The notes under the pieces were generated by a model. The model made no database searches. It saw nothing but the letters and a program-made list of their open reading frames with translations, and had not been told where the DNA came from. Position numbers and translations under genes: made by a program. A DNA stretch of 59,860 nt. It comes from Planctomycetaceae bacterium. Lineage in GTDB: Bacteria; Planctomycetota; SZUA-567. Of the stretch, positions 44,983-53,655 are shown in pieces. How positions within the stretch are numbered: the stretch's first letter is position 1; every line of letters begins with the position of its first letter. The stretch is from assembly GCA_021205245.1 (NCBI GenBank), contig JAJPXZ010000105.1, positions 1 to 59,860 on the forward strand. Reading direction: 5' to 3'.

Positions 44983-46365
44983 GTGACACCAGAGCATTAT
45001 ATCGGGGCGGCAATCGTCCTGCTCATAATTACCGCCACCGGCCTGTATTCAGGCAGGCGCATCACCGGCGCCAAGGACTTTTCCACCGGGGGGAAGAAGG
45101 GCGGCGTAGGCATAGTCGCCGGCACCATCACCGGAACTCTGGTGGGCGGGGCTTCCACCATAGGCACTGCTCAACTGGCGGTGGTAAAGGGTTTTTCCGC
45201 CTGGTGGTTCACGCTAGGCGCCGGCCTGGGCTGCCTCGTCTTGGCCTTTGTCTTCACCAGACCGCTGCACCAGGCGGGCGTCTCCACCCTGTCGGGAATT
45301 TTCGCCGCCCAGTACGGCAAGCGGGCGGGACTTATTTCCACCGTGCTGATGTCTCTCGGGAACATCTTGACCATCGTCGCGCAGATACTTTCGGGCGTGG
45401 CCCTCGTCACTTCTATGACAAACATCGATCCCGTCATCGCCGCTGTCGCCACCACCATCCTCATGTTGGCTTACGTGGTATTTGGCGGCGTGTGGGGTAC
45501 CGGTTTGGTGGGTATTGTCAAGCTGCTCCTGCTTGGGGCGGCGGTGCTGCTCTGCGGGGGGATCGCCCTGGTTGAGGGCGGCGGCCCTGTCGCGATGTAC
45601 GAACAACTGCCGCACCAGGATTATTTCAATCTGGTGGCCCGCGGCGCAGGCGTGGATCTCGGCGCAGGCCTGTCGCTCATCGTGGGGGTCCTCACCACCC
45701 AGACCTACCTTCAGGCCGTCATCTCGGCCCGCGGCGTCAAGGAGGGTGTCCGCGGCGCGCTCTTGAGCGGCTTGGTCATCCCGCCCGTTGGGGTCATGTG
45801 TATCTTCGTCGGCATGTATGTGAAGTTGCACCATCCTGAGTGGGGCATTCTTTCGGCGCTGCCCGCCTTCGTCTTCGCCTATCTGCCGCCGCTTGTCGCC
45901 GGTATGATTTTGGCGACGCTGTTGGTGACCTTGGTGGGGACCGGCGCTGGGATAGCGTTAGGGATTAGCTCCATGTTTTGCCGCGATATTTACCAAGCCT
46001 ATATTAATAAGGACTGCGGCGACGCCACCCTGTTGACGGTATCCCGCTTGGGGATTGTGGTGGTGCTGGGGATCTCCCTCCTCATGACAGCCGGAAGCAT
46101 GGGCGCCATGATCCTCGATTGCAGCTTCATTGCCATGGGTTTGCGCGGCGCGGTGGCGTTTGCGCCGTTATGCTGCGCCCTCTTTTTTCCCGGTCGCATC
46201 CACAGGTGTTTTGTCGAGATTGGCATGTTTGCCGGGCCGCTCTGCGTCGTTTTAGGGAATTTCCTTATGCCGAAGGGCATTGATCCGTTGTTCTACGGCA
46301 TTCTCGCTTCTCTGATCGCAATGCTGGCCGGGTTCCTTTTTAATAGGAGACCTCAAACACCGTAA
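44983..46365 (+). CDS. Sodium:solute symporter family protein
   Basis: A 460-residue membrane protein with about thirteen hydrophobic segments. RITGAKDFSTGGKKGGVGIV and the following GGASTIGTAQLA are the SSS/PutP-type opening, where the sodium site begins. GTG start with GGAG ahead. It is the second carrier of this operon, after the GltS-like one, so the cassette may import two substrates or exchange substrate and product. Confidence 0.88.
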   Translation: MTPEHYIGAAIVLLIITATGLYSGRRITGAKDFSTGGKKGGVGIVAGTITGTLVGGASTIGTAQLAVVKGFSAWWFTLGAGLGCLVLAFVFTRPLHQAGVSTLSGIFAAQYGKRAGLISTVLMSLGNILTIVAQILSGVALVTSMTNIDPVIAAVATTILMLAYVVFGGVWGTGLVGIVKLLLLGAAVLLCGGIALVEGGGPVAMYEQLPHQDYFNLVARGAGVDLGAGLSLIVGVLTTQTYLQAVISARGVKEGVRGALLSGLVIPPVGVMCIFVGMYVKLHHPEWGILSALPAFVFAYLPPLVAGMILATLLVTLVGTGAGIALGISSMFCRDIYQAYINKDCGDATLLTVSRLGIVVVLGISLLMTAGSMGAMILDCSFIAMGLRGAVAFAPLCCALFFPGRIHRCFVEIGMFAGPLCVVLGNFLMPKGIDPLFYGILASLIAMLAGFLFNRRPQTP

Positions 46366-46752
46366 AGGAGCCGAGCCGAACACCTCACTTGGTCACGTGA
46401 TTGTAATACATGCATAAACGTCGCTTGACGACGAACTGCCGGCCCAGGAGATGATGGTGCTATGTGCCTGGTGGTGACCATATTGGTTGAATTCTTGACT
46501 TTGTTCAAGCATACTTTACAACACTTTTTGGAGTATATTTCTTTCATAAGAGAGAAATAACTAACGCGATGGCACATTACTGTTGTCGCAGTTGCATTTG
46601 TCCAAAAGTTCCAGCCAAACCGCAGGCGGAAGGGAGTCTGACCGGTGTGTGAAGATATAGACCTGTCGACGGTCTGTGACGGGCCATTTTTTACCCGTTT
46701 CCGCCGCCCCCAAAATAGCTTATAACAAATCGCATCGAGAAGGAGAGCCCGC
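46366..46752. other. Intergenic region before the second sigma54 activator gene
   Basis: No gene seen. An imperfect dyad ATTTCT...AGAAAT is near 46536-46557, and weak TTGAAT/CATACT elements near 46481-46510 could be the activator promoter. No convincing terminator for the preceding operon is visible. Confidence 0.3.
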
Positions 46753-48354
46753 ATGCGATTGCGAGAAATTGTCAAACCCTGCACCGATATTGCATGGGGC
46801 ATACCGGCATTGCCCGCCGACATGAATATTATTGACGTACCGGACGCTTTTCTCGCGTCCTCCCCGACCACCATTATCGTCGGAGACGAAGGCGAGCCTA
46901 TTGGACAAATCGACCGGGACGTGCTCGTCTATGTCAAACAAAAATACGATATCGCCAAAATGGTCTTTATCCTCGACCATCTGGAAGAAGGTATCATCGC
47001 TGTCGATCCGGATAGCCGTATCTTCTACGTCAATCATATGTATACGCAGCTCCTGGGTGTTCCGGTGGGGAAGATTATCGGAAAACGTTTGCGTGACATC
47101 GAAGCCAACGCAGCCATCAATACGGATCTGGAGACCCGCACGCCTGTCATCAGTGAGCAAATCCATATCCACACCATCGGACGCCATGTTTCGGTGCGGA
47201 TTTTCCCAATTGACATCAAGGGGCGGTTCGAAGGCGTGGTGTCCATCTTTAAAGACGTTACCGAAACGAACAAACTGAGCCGGGAAATCACCCGCGTTAC
47301 CGGCATCGCCCGTGAGTACCAAAACCAGATCCGCGCTCACCAACAACTGGCGGATCTGGGCATTGTCGGGGATGATCAGCGTTTCGCGCGCGTGGTGCAG
47401 CAGGCCATGCTGGTGGCCCGGACCGAAGCCACTGTCTTGCTACGTGGCGAAAACGGGACCGGCAAGGAGATACTTGCCAGTCTTATCCATAGTCACAGCG
47501 CCAGGGAAAACCAGCCCTTTATTACCGTAAACTGCGCGGCCGTGCCGGAGAGTCTTATCGAAAGCGAGCTGTTCGGTTATGCCGACGGGTCTTTCACCGG
47601 CGCCAAAAAAGGGGGCCAGGCCGGCAAACTGCAACTGGCGGATGGCGGTACACTTTTCCTGGACGAGGTCGGCGACATGCCCTTTTCCATGCAAGGCAAG
47701 CTGCTCCGTTTCCTCCAGCAAGGGGAGATCGAACGCCTGGGGGGTGAGCATGCCCGACCACTCGACGTGCGCGTCATCGCCGCAACCAACCAACCGCTTG
47801 AAGAGATGCTGCTTCGTAGGCAGTTCCGCCGCGATTTCTACTACCGTCTCAACGTGTTCACCATCACTATCCCGCCGCTACGGGAACGTGGACACGATCT
47901 TCTCCTCCTTCTTAAACACTTCCTCGCCACCTTCAACAACCGGTATAACGGTTCTTTGGAAATGATTCCCGACGTCTACCGGAAGCTGATTGAATATCCG
48001 TGGCCCGGGAACGTCCGGGAATTGAAGAATTATGTGGAACGCTCAGTGATCCTGTCGTCCTGGGCGGATATCGGTCAAGAAAGCGGGGCAGATGCCGCGG
48101 CCCTTCTCTTCAGGTCCGAATCCGGGAAGGAAGAGGGGATGGCTGCTAGACTATACCCGGACATCGACTCGCCTGTCGGGCCAATCCATCAGTCAATGCA
48201 TTCGTTCGAGCGCACGTTGCTCCTCGCCGCGCTTCGGCGCAATGGGAACAACCGCTCCGCCGCCATGCGTGAATTGGGTCTGAGCCGGCGGACATTTTAC
48301 CGCAAACTTGCGGAGCACGATCTCCATGACAAAAATGGCACTAATATGCCATAA
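46753..48354 (+). CDS. Sigma54-dependent activator, PAS-AAA+-Fis HTH (second of two)
   Basis: A 533-residue enhancer-binding protein. After about 75 N-terminal residues comes a PAS domain (EGIIAVDPDSRIFYVNHMY). The AAA+ domain has Walker A GENGTGKE, Walker B GGTLFLDEV and NVRELKNYVERSV. The sigma54 loop reads GSFTGA instead of GAFTGA. The C-terminal Fis-type helix-turn-helix includes NRSAAMRELGLSRRTFYRKL. It is followed at once by an upstream-site dyad and a -24/-12 promoter, so it should activate the AtuA/HMG-CoA reductase operon. The known mevalonate regulator MvaR of Pseudomonas mevalonii is also a sigma54 activator. Confidence 0.92.
   Translation: MRLREIVKPCTDIAWGIPALPADMNIIDVPDAFLASSPTTIIVGDEGEPIGQIDRDVLVYVKQKYDIAKMVFILDHLEEGIIAVDPDSRIFYVNHMYTQLLGVPVGKIIGKRLRDIEANAAINTDLETRTPVISEQIHIHTIGRHVSVRIFPIDIKGRFEGVVSIFKDVTETNKLSREITRVTGIAREYQNQIRAHQQLADLGIVGDDQRFARVVQQAMLVARTEATVLLRGENGTGKEILASLIHSHSARENQPFITVNCAAVPESLIESELFGYADGSFTGAKKGGQAGKLQLADGGTLFLDEVGDMPFSMQGKLLRFLQQGEIERLGGEHARPLDVRVIAATNQPLEEMLLRRQFRRDFYYRLNVFTITIPPLRERGHDLLLLLKHFLATFNNRYNGSLEMIPDVYRKLIEYPWPGNVRELKNYVERSVILSSWADIGQESGADAAALLFRSESGKEEGMAARLYPDIDSPVGPIHQSMHSFERTLLLAALRRNGNNRSAAMRELGLSRRTFYRKLAEHDLHDKNGTNMP
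48335..48352. promoter_or_regulatory. Upstream activator site for the AtuA/HMG-CoA reductase operon
   Basis: ATGGCA-N6-TGCCAT dyad overlapping the activator stop codon, about 110 bases before the sigma54 promoter. Extra TGCCA/TGGCA half-sites at 48356-48360 and 48380-48384, and ACAACTG-N29-CAGTTGT at 48364-48406, follow. Confidence 0.55.
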
Positions 48355-48461
48355 TTGCCATAGACAACTGTTTACTTTTTGGCACTGTTTTCAAAGGTTC
48401 AGTTGTTGCAAAAATAACCATGTCATTGTAATTCCGAGAGTTACCACTCCTTTTCCACTCC

Positions 48462-48477
48462 TGGCAAGACCTTTGCA
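48462..48477 (+). promoter_or_regulatory. Sigma54 (-24/-12) promoter of the AtuA/HMG-CoA reductase operon
   Basis: TGGCAAGACCTTTGCA has GG and GC one turn apart, matching TGGCAC-N5-TTGCW, 70 bases before the AtuA ATG. Confidence 0.8.
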
Positions 48478-48546
48478 TAAATTAAAACCGAAGCATCGGT
48501 CATTCAATTCATTTGTTCCTATCCGACGCCACGCCAGGAGACACCT

Positions 48547-49911
48547 ATGAAGACAGTCACCATTGGAGGTGGTCAGGGCTTTTGGGGAGACAGCCCCGAC
48601 GCCGCGTTGCATATGATTGACGAAGGCAGCATCAATTATCTTGCCTGCGACTATCTCGCGGAACTCACCCTGTCCATCATGCAACGGCAAAAACGGAAAA
48701 ACCCGGCCACAGGTTTTGCTCGCGATTTTATCGACCTTTTCAAAATGGGCGGTTCCGCCGCGTTGGAAAAGGGTATACGCATCCTCACGAATGCCGGCGG
48801 GATGAACATCACCGGTTGCGTCGAGGCATTGCGGGAGACTGTCAAAGCTGGGGCCATGCCATCCTGCCGCATCGGCTATGTTCTTGGCGACGACCTCATG
48901 GACAAATTACCGGCGCTGATGAAGCAGGGCATCGAATTCCGGAACATCGACAACGGCCGTAAGCTTGAAGAAATCACCGATCGCATTGTCAACGTCAACG
49001 TCTACCACGGACACGAACCAATCGAGCAATGTCTCCAGGAGGGAGCCGATGTGGTCGTGACCGGCAGGGCCGCCGATTCGGCTCTGTTTCTCGCGCCCCT
49101 CAAGCACGAGTTCGGCTGGGCGGCGGACGACTGGAACGCACTCGCCCGGGGCATCATGACCGGTCATCTTCTCGAATGCGGCGGCCAGGGATCGGGGGGC
49201 AATTTCGACTACGATTGGCGCTCGGTTCCCGATATGGACGATCTCGGCTTCCCGCTGGTGGAGATGACCGAATCCTCCATGACCGTCACCAAGCCGCCGC
49301 GCTGTGGCGGTCTCATTACCACCCAGGTGTGCAAGGAACAGCTTCTCTACGAAGTCCACGATCCCGCCAATTACATCACCCCCGACGTCACCGTCGACCT
49401 TTCCCGCTGCACCCTGGACGACGCCGGTCCCGACCGGGTGGCTGTGGGCGGCCTGGCGGGGAAACCGCGGCCGGACCAGCTTAAACTCTGCGTCGGCTAC
49501 CACGCGGGTTACAAGGTCGTGACCTATCTCAGCTTCGCTTGGCCGGACGCTTACGAAAAGGCCAAGGCCGCCGGCGACATCCTCATGAAAAAAATGACCA
49601 GGAAAAACCTCAAGGCCGAGGAAATTCGCATCGACTATCTTGGCCTGAACGCCCTGCATCTGGACGTCGCCGACACCAGCCCCGAGCACATCGCCCACCT
49701 GAACGAGGTCGTTCTCCGCATTGCAATCCGCACGTTGGACAAGGACGAGGCGGCGAAAATCATCCCCGAAGTTTCGCCCCTGCAACTAAACGGACCGCCC
49801 GGCGCGAGCTTCTTCGGCGGCCGCGCCAAGGTGCAGGAGGTGATCGGCTTGTGGCCGACTTTCATCCCCAGGGACGCGGTGAGCCTCGAGGCCAGGGTCG
49901 TCGAGGCCTGA
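48547..49911 (+). CDS. AtuA-family protein (DUF1446)
   Basis: A 454-residue protein of the acyclic terpene utilisation AtuA family. The start VTIGGGQGFWGDSPDAA and blocks such as VVTGRAADSALFLAPL, HLLECGGQGSGGNFDYDW and PPRCGGLIT are typical. AtuA occurs in citronellol/leucine-type degradation clusters, where isoprenoid-like branched acyl-CoAs are handled, but its reaction has not been settled to my knowledge. Here it is followed by a separate protein matching the AtuA C-terminal domain, and by class II HMG-CoA reductase, so its substrate is probably a C5-C6 branched acid or acyl-CoA. Confidence 0.88.
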   Translation: MKTVTIGGGQGFWGDSPDAALHMIDEGSINYLACDYLAELTLSIMQRQKRKNPATGFARDFIDLFKMGGSAALEKGIRILTNAGGMNITGCVEALRETVKAGAMPSCRIGYVLGDDLMDKLPALMKQGIEFRNIDNGRKLEEITDRIVNVNVYHGHEPIEQCLQEGADVVVTGRAADSALFLAPLKHEFGWAADDWNALARGIMTGHLLECGGQGSGGNFDYDWRSVPDMDDLGFPLVEMTESSMTVTKPPRCGGLITTQVCKEQLLYEVHDPANYITPDVTVDLSRCTLDDAGPDRVAVGGLAGKPRPDQLKLCVGYHAGYKVVTYLSFAWPDAYEKAKAAGDILMKKMTRKNLKAEEIRIDYLGLNALHLDVADTSPEHIAHLNEVVLRIAIRTLDKDEAAKIIPEVSPLQLNGPPGASFFGGRAKVQEVIGLWPTFIPRDAVSLEARVVEA

Positions 49912-49954
49912 CGTCCGGTTTTTCTTCTACCCGTTTTTCGCAGAGGAGTTCCCC

Positions 49955-50275
49955 ATGCCGAAAATTTACCTTAAGGACATCGCTCACGGCCGATCCGGCG
50001 ACAAAGGCGATACGTCCAACGTGTGCGTCTTCGCGCGCGATCCGAAGGATTATCCCCTCCTCAAACGGCTGCTCACCGTCGACCGGGTTCGCGCCCATTT
50101 CGGTGATATGGTCAAGGGCGACATCACCCGTTACGAGGTGGATAGCCTGCACGGAATGAATTTCGTCATGCACAAGGCCCTCGGCGGCGGCGCGACCCTG
50201 TCGCTTCGCCTGGATTCTCTCGGGAAGTCCATGGGATCGGCCTTTATGCGCATGCGTATCGATACGGACGATTAG
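49955..50275 (+). CDS. AtuA C-terminal-like small protein
   Basis: A 106-residue protein with DIAHGRSGDKGDTSNVCVFA, then VDSLHGMNFVMHKALGGGAT and a late DSLGKSMG, the pattern of the ferredoxin-fold domain often fused to or encoded beside AtuA. It has a GAGGAG site and follows AtuA by 43 bases. It most likely forms a complex with AtuA. Biochemical role unknown. Confidence 0.85.
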   Translation: MPKIYLKDIAHGRSGDKGDTSNVCVFARDPKDYPLLKRLLTVDRVRAHFGDMVKGDITRYEVDSLHGMNFVMHKALGGGATLSLRLDSLGKSMGSAFMRMRIDTDD

Positions 50276-50312
50276 GCAGCCATCCGGCACAGAAAAGGGA
50301 AGGGCAACCGCC

Positions 50313-51575
50313 ATGAAAAGCAGTGATTTCTCCGGGTTTTACAAACTCTCGGTCGAGGAGCGTCGAAAGGAAGTGGCCGAATTCGCCGGCCTGACGGACG
50401 AGGAACTCGCCACCCTGGCCGATCCCTCCTCCATCGGAATGGATCTTGCCGATCATATGATCGAAAACGTCGTCGGCATGTTCGCGCTGCCTCTCGGGAT
50501 TGGCCTGAACTTTACCGTCAACGGCAAGGATTACCTCGTCCCCATGGTCGGGGAGGAGGCGTCGGTCGTGGCCGCAGCCAGCCATGCGGCCAAGCTCGCC
50601 CGCCCCGCCGGCGGTTTTTTCGCGTCCAATACCGGTTCCATCATGATCGCCCAGGTACAGCTTATCGACGTCGCCGATCCCTTTGCCGCCAAGATGCGCA
50701 TTCTCGAGCAGAAGGCCCGCATCATGGATGCCTGCAACGAGAAGGATCCGGTGCTGGTCAATTTCGGCGGCGGCATGGTGGATGTGGAAGTCAGGGTCAT
50801 CGATTCCAAGGTCGGCCCCATGGTCGTCGTGCACCTCATAGTTAACACCCTGGACGCCATGGGCGCAAACGCCGTCAACACCATGGCCGAGGCCATTGCC
50901 CCGACGTTGGCCGAGATCACAGGCGGCACGGCATATCTGCGCATTCTTTCCAACCTTGCGGTCAAGCGCTTGGTGCGGTCACGCTGCGTCATCAAGAAGG
51001 AAGCTCTGGGAGGGGAGGAAGTGGTCGACAAAATCCTTGTCGCCTACGCCTTCGCCGCCGCCGATCCGTACCGTGCCGCCACCCACAACAAGGGCATCAT
51101 GAACGGCATCACCCCCATCGTCCTCGCCACCGGCAACGATACCCGCGCCATCGAGTCGGGCTGCCACGCCTATGCCTCCCGCTCCGGCGTCTACACGAGC
51201 CTCACCACCTGGGAAAAGACGAAGGATGGCGACCTTGCCGGTGGCATCGAGGTGCCTATGGCGGTAGGTCTGGTCGGCGGCGCCACCAAGATTCACCCGA
51301 CGGCGAAGATAGCGGTCAGAATCCTGGGCGTGAAGTCGGCGGCGGAACTCGGGATGGTCATTGCGTCGGTGGGCCTGGCTCAAAACCTTGGCGCAATCAA
51401 AGCATTGGCGACGGAAGGCATCCAGCGCGGTCATATGTCCCTGCACGCCCGCAATCTCGCCACCACCGTCGGCGCTCGGGGCGAACTCCTGGAGAAGATT
51501 GTCGCGCAGATGATCGCGGAGAAGAAGGTGCGGATGGAGTACGCCCAGGAACTGTTCGAGAAGTATTCCAAATAA
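50313..51575 (+). CDS. mvaA: Hydroxymethylglutaryl-CoA reductase, class II (degradative type)
   Basis: A 420-residue HMG-CoA reductase. The block ENVVGMFALPLGIGLNF leads to the catalytic Glu82 in EEASVVAAAS; the catalytic Lys is in THNKGIMNGI, DAMGANAVNTM binds substrate, and the late catalytic His is in GHMSLHARN. The spacing agrees with Pseudomonas mevalonii HMGR, which oxidises mevalonate to HMG-CoA for growth. No other mevalonate-pathway gene is near, and the operon is under sigma54 control with a transporter, so a catabolic role is far more likely than isoprenoid synthesis. HMG-CoA lyase is missing from the operon. Confidence 0.94.
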   Translation: MKSSDFSGFYKLSVEERRKEVAEFAGLTDEELATLADPSSIGMDLADHMIENVVGMFALPLGIGLNFTVNGKDYLVPMVGEEASVVAAASHAAKLARPAGGFFASNTGSIMIAQVQLIDVADPFAAKMRILEQKARIMDACNEKDPVLVNFGGGMVDVEVRVIDSKVGPMVVVHLIVNTLDAMGANAVNTMAEAIAPTLAEITGGTAYLRILSNLAVKRLVRSRCVIKKEALGGEEVVDKILVAYAFAAADPYRAATHNKGIMNGITPIVLATGNDTRAIESGCHAYASRSGVYTSLTTWEKTKDGDLAGGIEVPMAVGLVGGATKIHPTAKIAVRILGVKSAAELGMVIASVGLAQNLGAIKALATEGIQRGHMSLHARNLATTVGARGELLEKIVAQMIAEKKVRMEYAQELFEKYSK

Positions 51576-51617
51576 CGCAAGGCCGCCTCGTGCGGCCGGG
51601 ATATGAGGGGAAAACGC

Positions 51618-52085
51618 ATGGCAACAGAAAACGAGGCCGCGAGGCCAGCCTACACCGAGGTATGGGGCGACACGGTGGTGATCACCGAGTTGCTGGCGGC
51701 GTCGGTTATCTGCATCGCCGCCACCATGATTTTCTATTTTATCGGCAATTCGATATTCCTGGGCCGCGAGGGGATGGAGACGGGGCTGGCGAAAGGCTAC
51801 TCTCTCCTCATCGGCATTCTCGGCTGTATCCTTTCGGCCATCGTCTGCGCCAAACTCTTCAAGCCGAAACGCGTCGTCGAGGAACGGCTCGAGCAGGAGG
51901 ACATCCTTCACGTACTGGAAGCTGCCGGCATTACGCCCGAGGAAGAGGCCGAGGCGCTGGCCGTCACCGATCCGCAGATCATTCGGGAAATGGAGGAACT
52001 GGAACTGTATTCGCTTCTGGCGATGATCCCCGAAGGATCGCCCAACTACAAGCCGGAATACAAAATCAAAAGCGAGGGGAAATAA
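51618..52085 (+). CDS. Small membrane protein, TctB-like partner of the next permease
   Basis: A 155-residue protein with two hydrophobic segments near residues 23-45 and 60-80, then an acidic soluble tail (EERLEQEDILHVLEAAGITP). TctB normally has four membrane segments, so this is either a divergent small subunit or an unrelated accessory protein. The stop TAATG overlaps the TctA-like start. GAGGGG precedes the ATG at 51618. Confidence 0.6.
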   Translation: MATENEAARPAYTEVWGDTVVITELLAASVICIAATMIFYFIGNSIFLGREGMETGLAKGYSLLIGILGCILSAIVCAKLFKPKRVVEERLEQEDILHVLEAAGITPEEEAEALAVTDPQIIREMEELELYSLLAMIPEGSPNYKPEYKIKSEGK

Positions 52086-53464
52086 TGGATATGGTCATGC
52101 TTATGGGAGAGGCGTTCCTGGCTGCTATTTTCGGGGGACTCCTTTACGCGATCATCGGCATCATTCCCGGCACGGACGAAACCTCCACCATGGCCCCGGT
52201 GACGCTTATCCTCGTGCTGCTGGGCATCGAGCCGATCATCATCTTCTCGTGGGTCATGGCCACCATCATTGCCATGCAGATTACCCATACCATCCCCACG
52301 GCCATGGCGGCCCTGCCGGGGAGCACAATGGCGGTGCCGATGGTCTTCTATTGTTCCCTTGCCAAGCGCCTTGGCATTCCCCACATCGGCATGCGCAAGA
52401 TGGCGGCGGGATCGATGGTTGGGTCGATTATCGCGCTGCCGATTTCTGTTGCCTGCGCCCTGTTGTTTTCACCTCTCGGGGACATGGTCAAGCCGTACAT
52501 CGGGCTGGTTTTCGCCCTGGGCGCGATGTTCGTCGCGTATATGTCCAAGGCCAAGTGGGCGGCCGTGCTTGCGGTCTTTCCCTTCGCCTTTCTTATCCAG
52601 GGCCTGCAGCGCGTGGCTGTCGAGGCGGTCGGGCACGGCTTGTTCATTTCCATCTTCATGGGCATTACCATCGGTCCCATGCTGTCGGAAATCTTCAACG
52701 TCATCGTGCCGCACCTCCGCGCCAAGCAGCGCCGCGACAAGCCGAACGAAATCTGGCTCGCCCCGGAATCGAAAACCCGCACCTCCTGGTTCCCCAATCC
52801 CTTCAAACTGTTGACGCGCAGCCAGAATAAATACGCGATGGGGGCGGCGGCGGTGGCGGGGTGCACCTTCACCTTCTCACCCGTCGGCATGACGGTCATG
52901 CTGGGCGAAATTATCGCCGGCCGCAAGAAGGAGCTGTACGACCGCGTCACCACCACGCTGGCGGTGCAGGACTCGGTGTCGAACGCCACCTATATCGGCG
53001 AACTGATCATTCCGCTGCTAGCCTTCGGCCTCCCGCTCAGTCCGGTTGCCCTTGGTCCCGCCGCGCCGTTGTTCAACGCGCCGCCACGTTTCACCACGGA
53101 CCCCATCAACAACCTGCACAGCTTCCTGACGACCTCCGACTACCTTATCTTCGGTATTATCGGCATCATCGGCGGCGCCCTCATCGCCTTCCCCGTCGCT
53201 ATCAAAAAAGCTCGGTCCTGGACCGCCCTGATGTTCCGCGTAGTCAGCCACGAAGCCCTGATTGGCGCGTTCCTCGGTTTAATCTGCATGCTAGCCTATT
53301 ACGAAGCCGGTTTGTTCGGCGTCCTCGCCTCGATGTGCGTCGGCTTTTTCGGAGGCATTCTCCACAATTTCTTCGGCATCAACACCGGCGTGCAATTCAT
53401 GGCGTATTATGCTTCAGGCTGGATTGTCGCCACCTTCCTGGCGCTGTGTAAATTCGCGTCGTGA
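52085..53464 (+). CDS. Tripartite tricarboxylate transporter large permease (TctA-like)
   Basis: A 459-residue membrane protein with about eleven hydrophobic segments. YAIIGIIPGTDETSTMAPVT replaces the usual GxxPGLGP N-terminal motif of TctA, and a matching FTFSPVGMTVMLGEIIAGRK lies in the second half, as in the inverted repeats of this family. No periplasmic TctC receptor is encoded in the window. It probably imports the branched C6 acid (mevalonate, hydroxymethylglutarate or similar) used by the operon. Last gene before the terminator at 53490. Confidence 0.75.
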   Translation: MDMVMLMGEAFLAAIFGGLLYAIIGIIPGTDETSTMAPVTLILVLLGIEPIIIFSWVMATIIAMQITHTIPTAMAALPGSTMAVPMVFYCSLAKRLGIPHIGMRKMAAGSMVGSIIALPISVACALLFSPLGDMVKPYIGLVFALGAMFVAYMSKAKWAAVLAVFPFAFLIQGLQRVAVEAVGHGLFISIFMGITIGPMLSEIFNVIVPHLRAKQRRDKPNEIWLAPESKTRTSWFPNPFKLLTRSQNKYAMGAAAVAGCTFTFSPVGMTVMLGEIIAGRKKELYDRVTTTLAVQDSVSNATYIGELIIPLLAFGLPLSPVALGPAAPLFNAPPRFTTDPINNLHSFLTTSDYLIFGIIGIIGGALIAFPVAIKKARSWTALMFRVVSHEALIGAFLGLICMLAYYEAGLFGVLASMCVGFFGGILHNFFGINTGVQFMAYYASGWIVATFLALCKFAS

Positions 53465-53489
53465 CCGTTGCTTTTTCGAATTTCACCTC

Positions 53490-53523
53490 ATCGCCGCGCC
53501 GTCCAGGTGCGGCGATATTTTTA
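53490..53523 (+). terminator. Rho-independent terminator of the AtuA/HMG-CoA reductase operon
   Basis: ATCGCCGC and GCGGCGAT stem with an 11-base loop, followed by ATTTTTA. Confidence 0.8.
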
Positions 53524-53573
53524 CATCGCCACAAGGGCGATAAATGTTTCCATATCAATCGAAAGGATTACGC

Positions 53574-53602
53574 TTGAAGTCCTTTGACAAATGGCATATA
53601 TA
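53574..53602 (+). promoter_or_regulatory. Candidate promoter of the BlaR1/BlaI-like pair
   Basis: TTGAAG and TATATA with a 17-base spacer, 53 bases before the preferred start at 53656. No clear TACA/TGTA operator is visible here. Confidence 0.4.
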
Positions 53603-53655
53603 TAAAGCCCAAAGTTTCTGTATTGAATATCATCAAGGCAGTGGAAGACCAATCC

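Noticed and set aside
52085..53464. Extended start for the TctA-like gene reaching back to 51590
   Set aside because: The extension overlaps the small membrane protein gene in another frame and reads as a shadow; the TAATG junction gives a natural coupled start.
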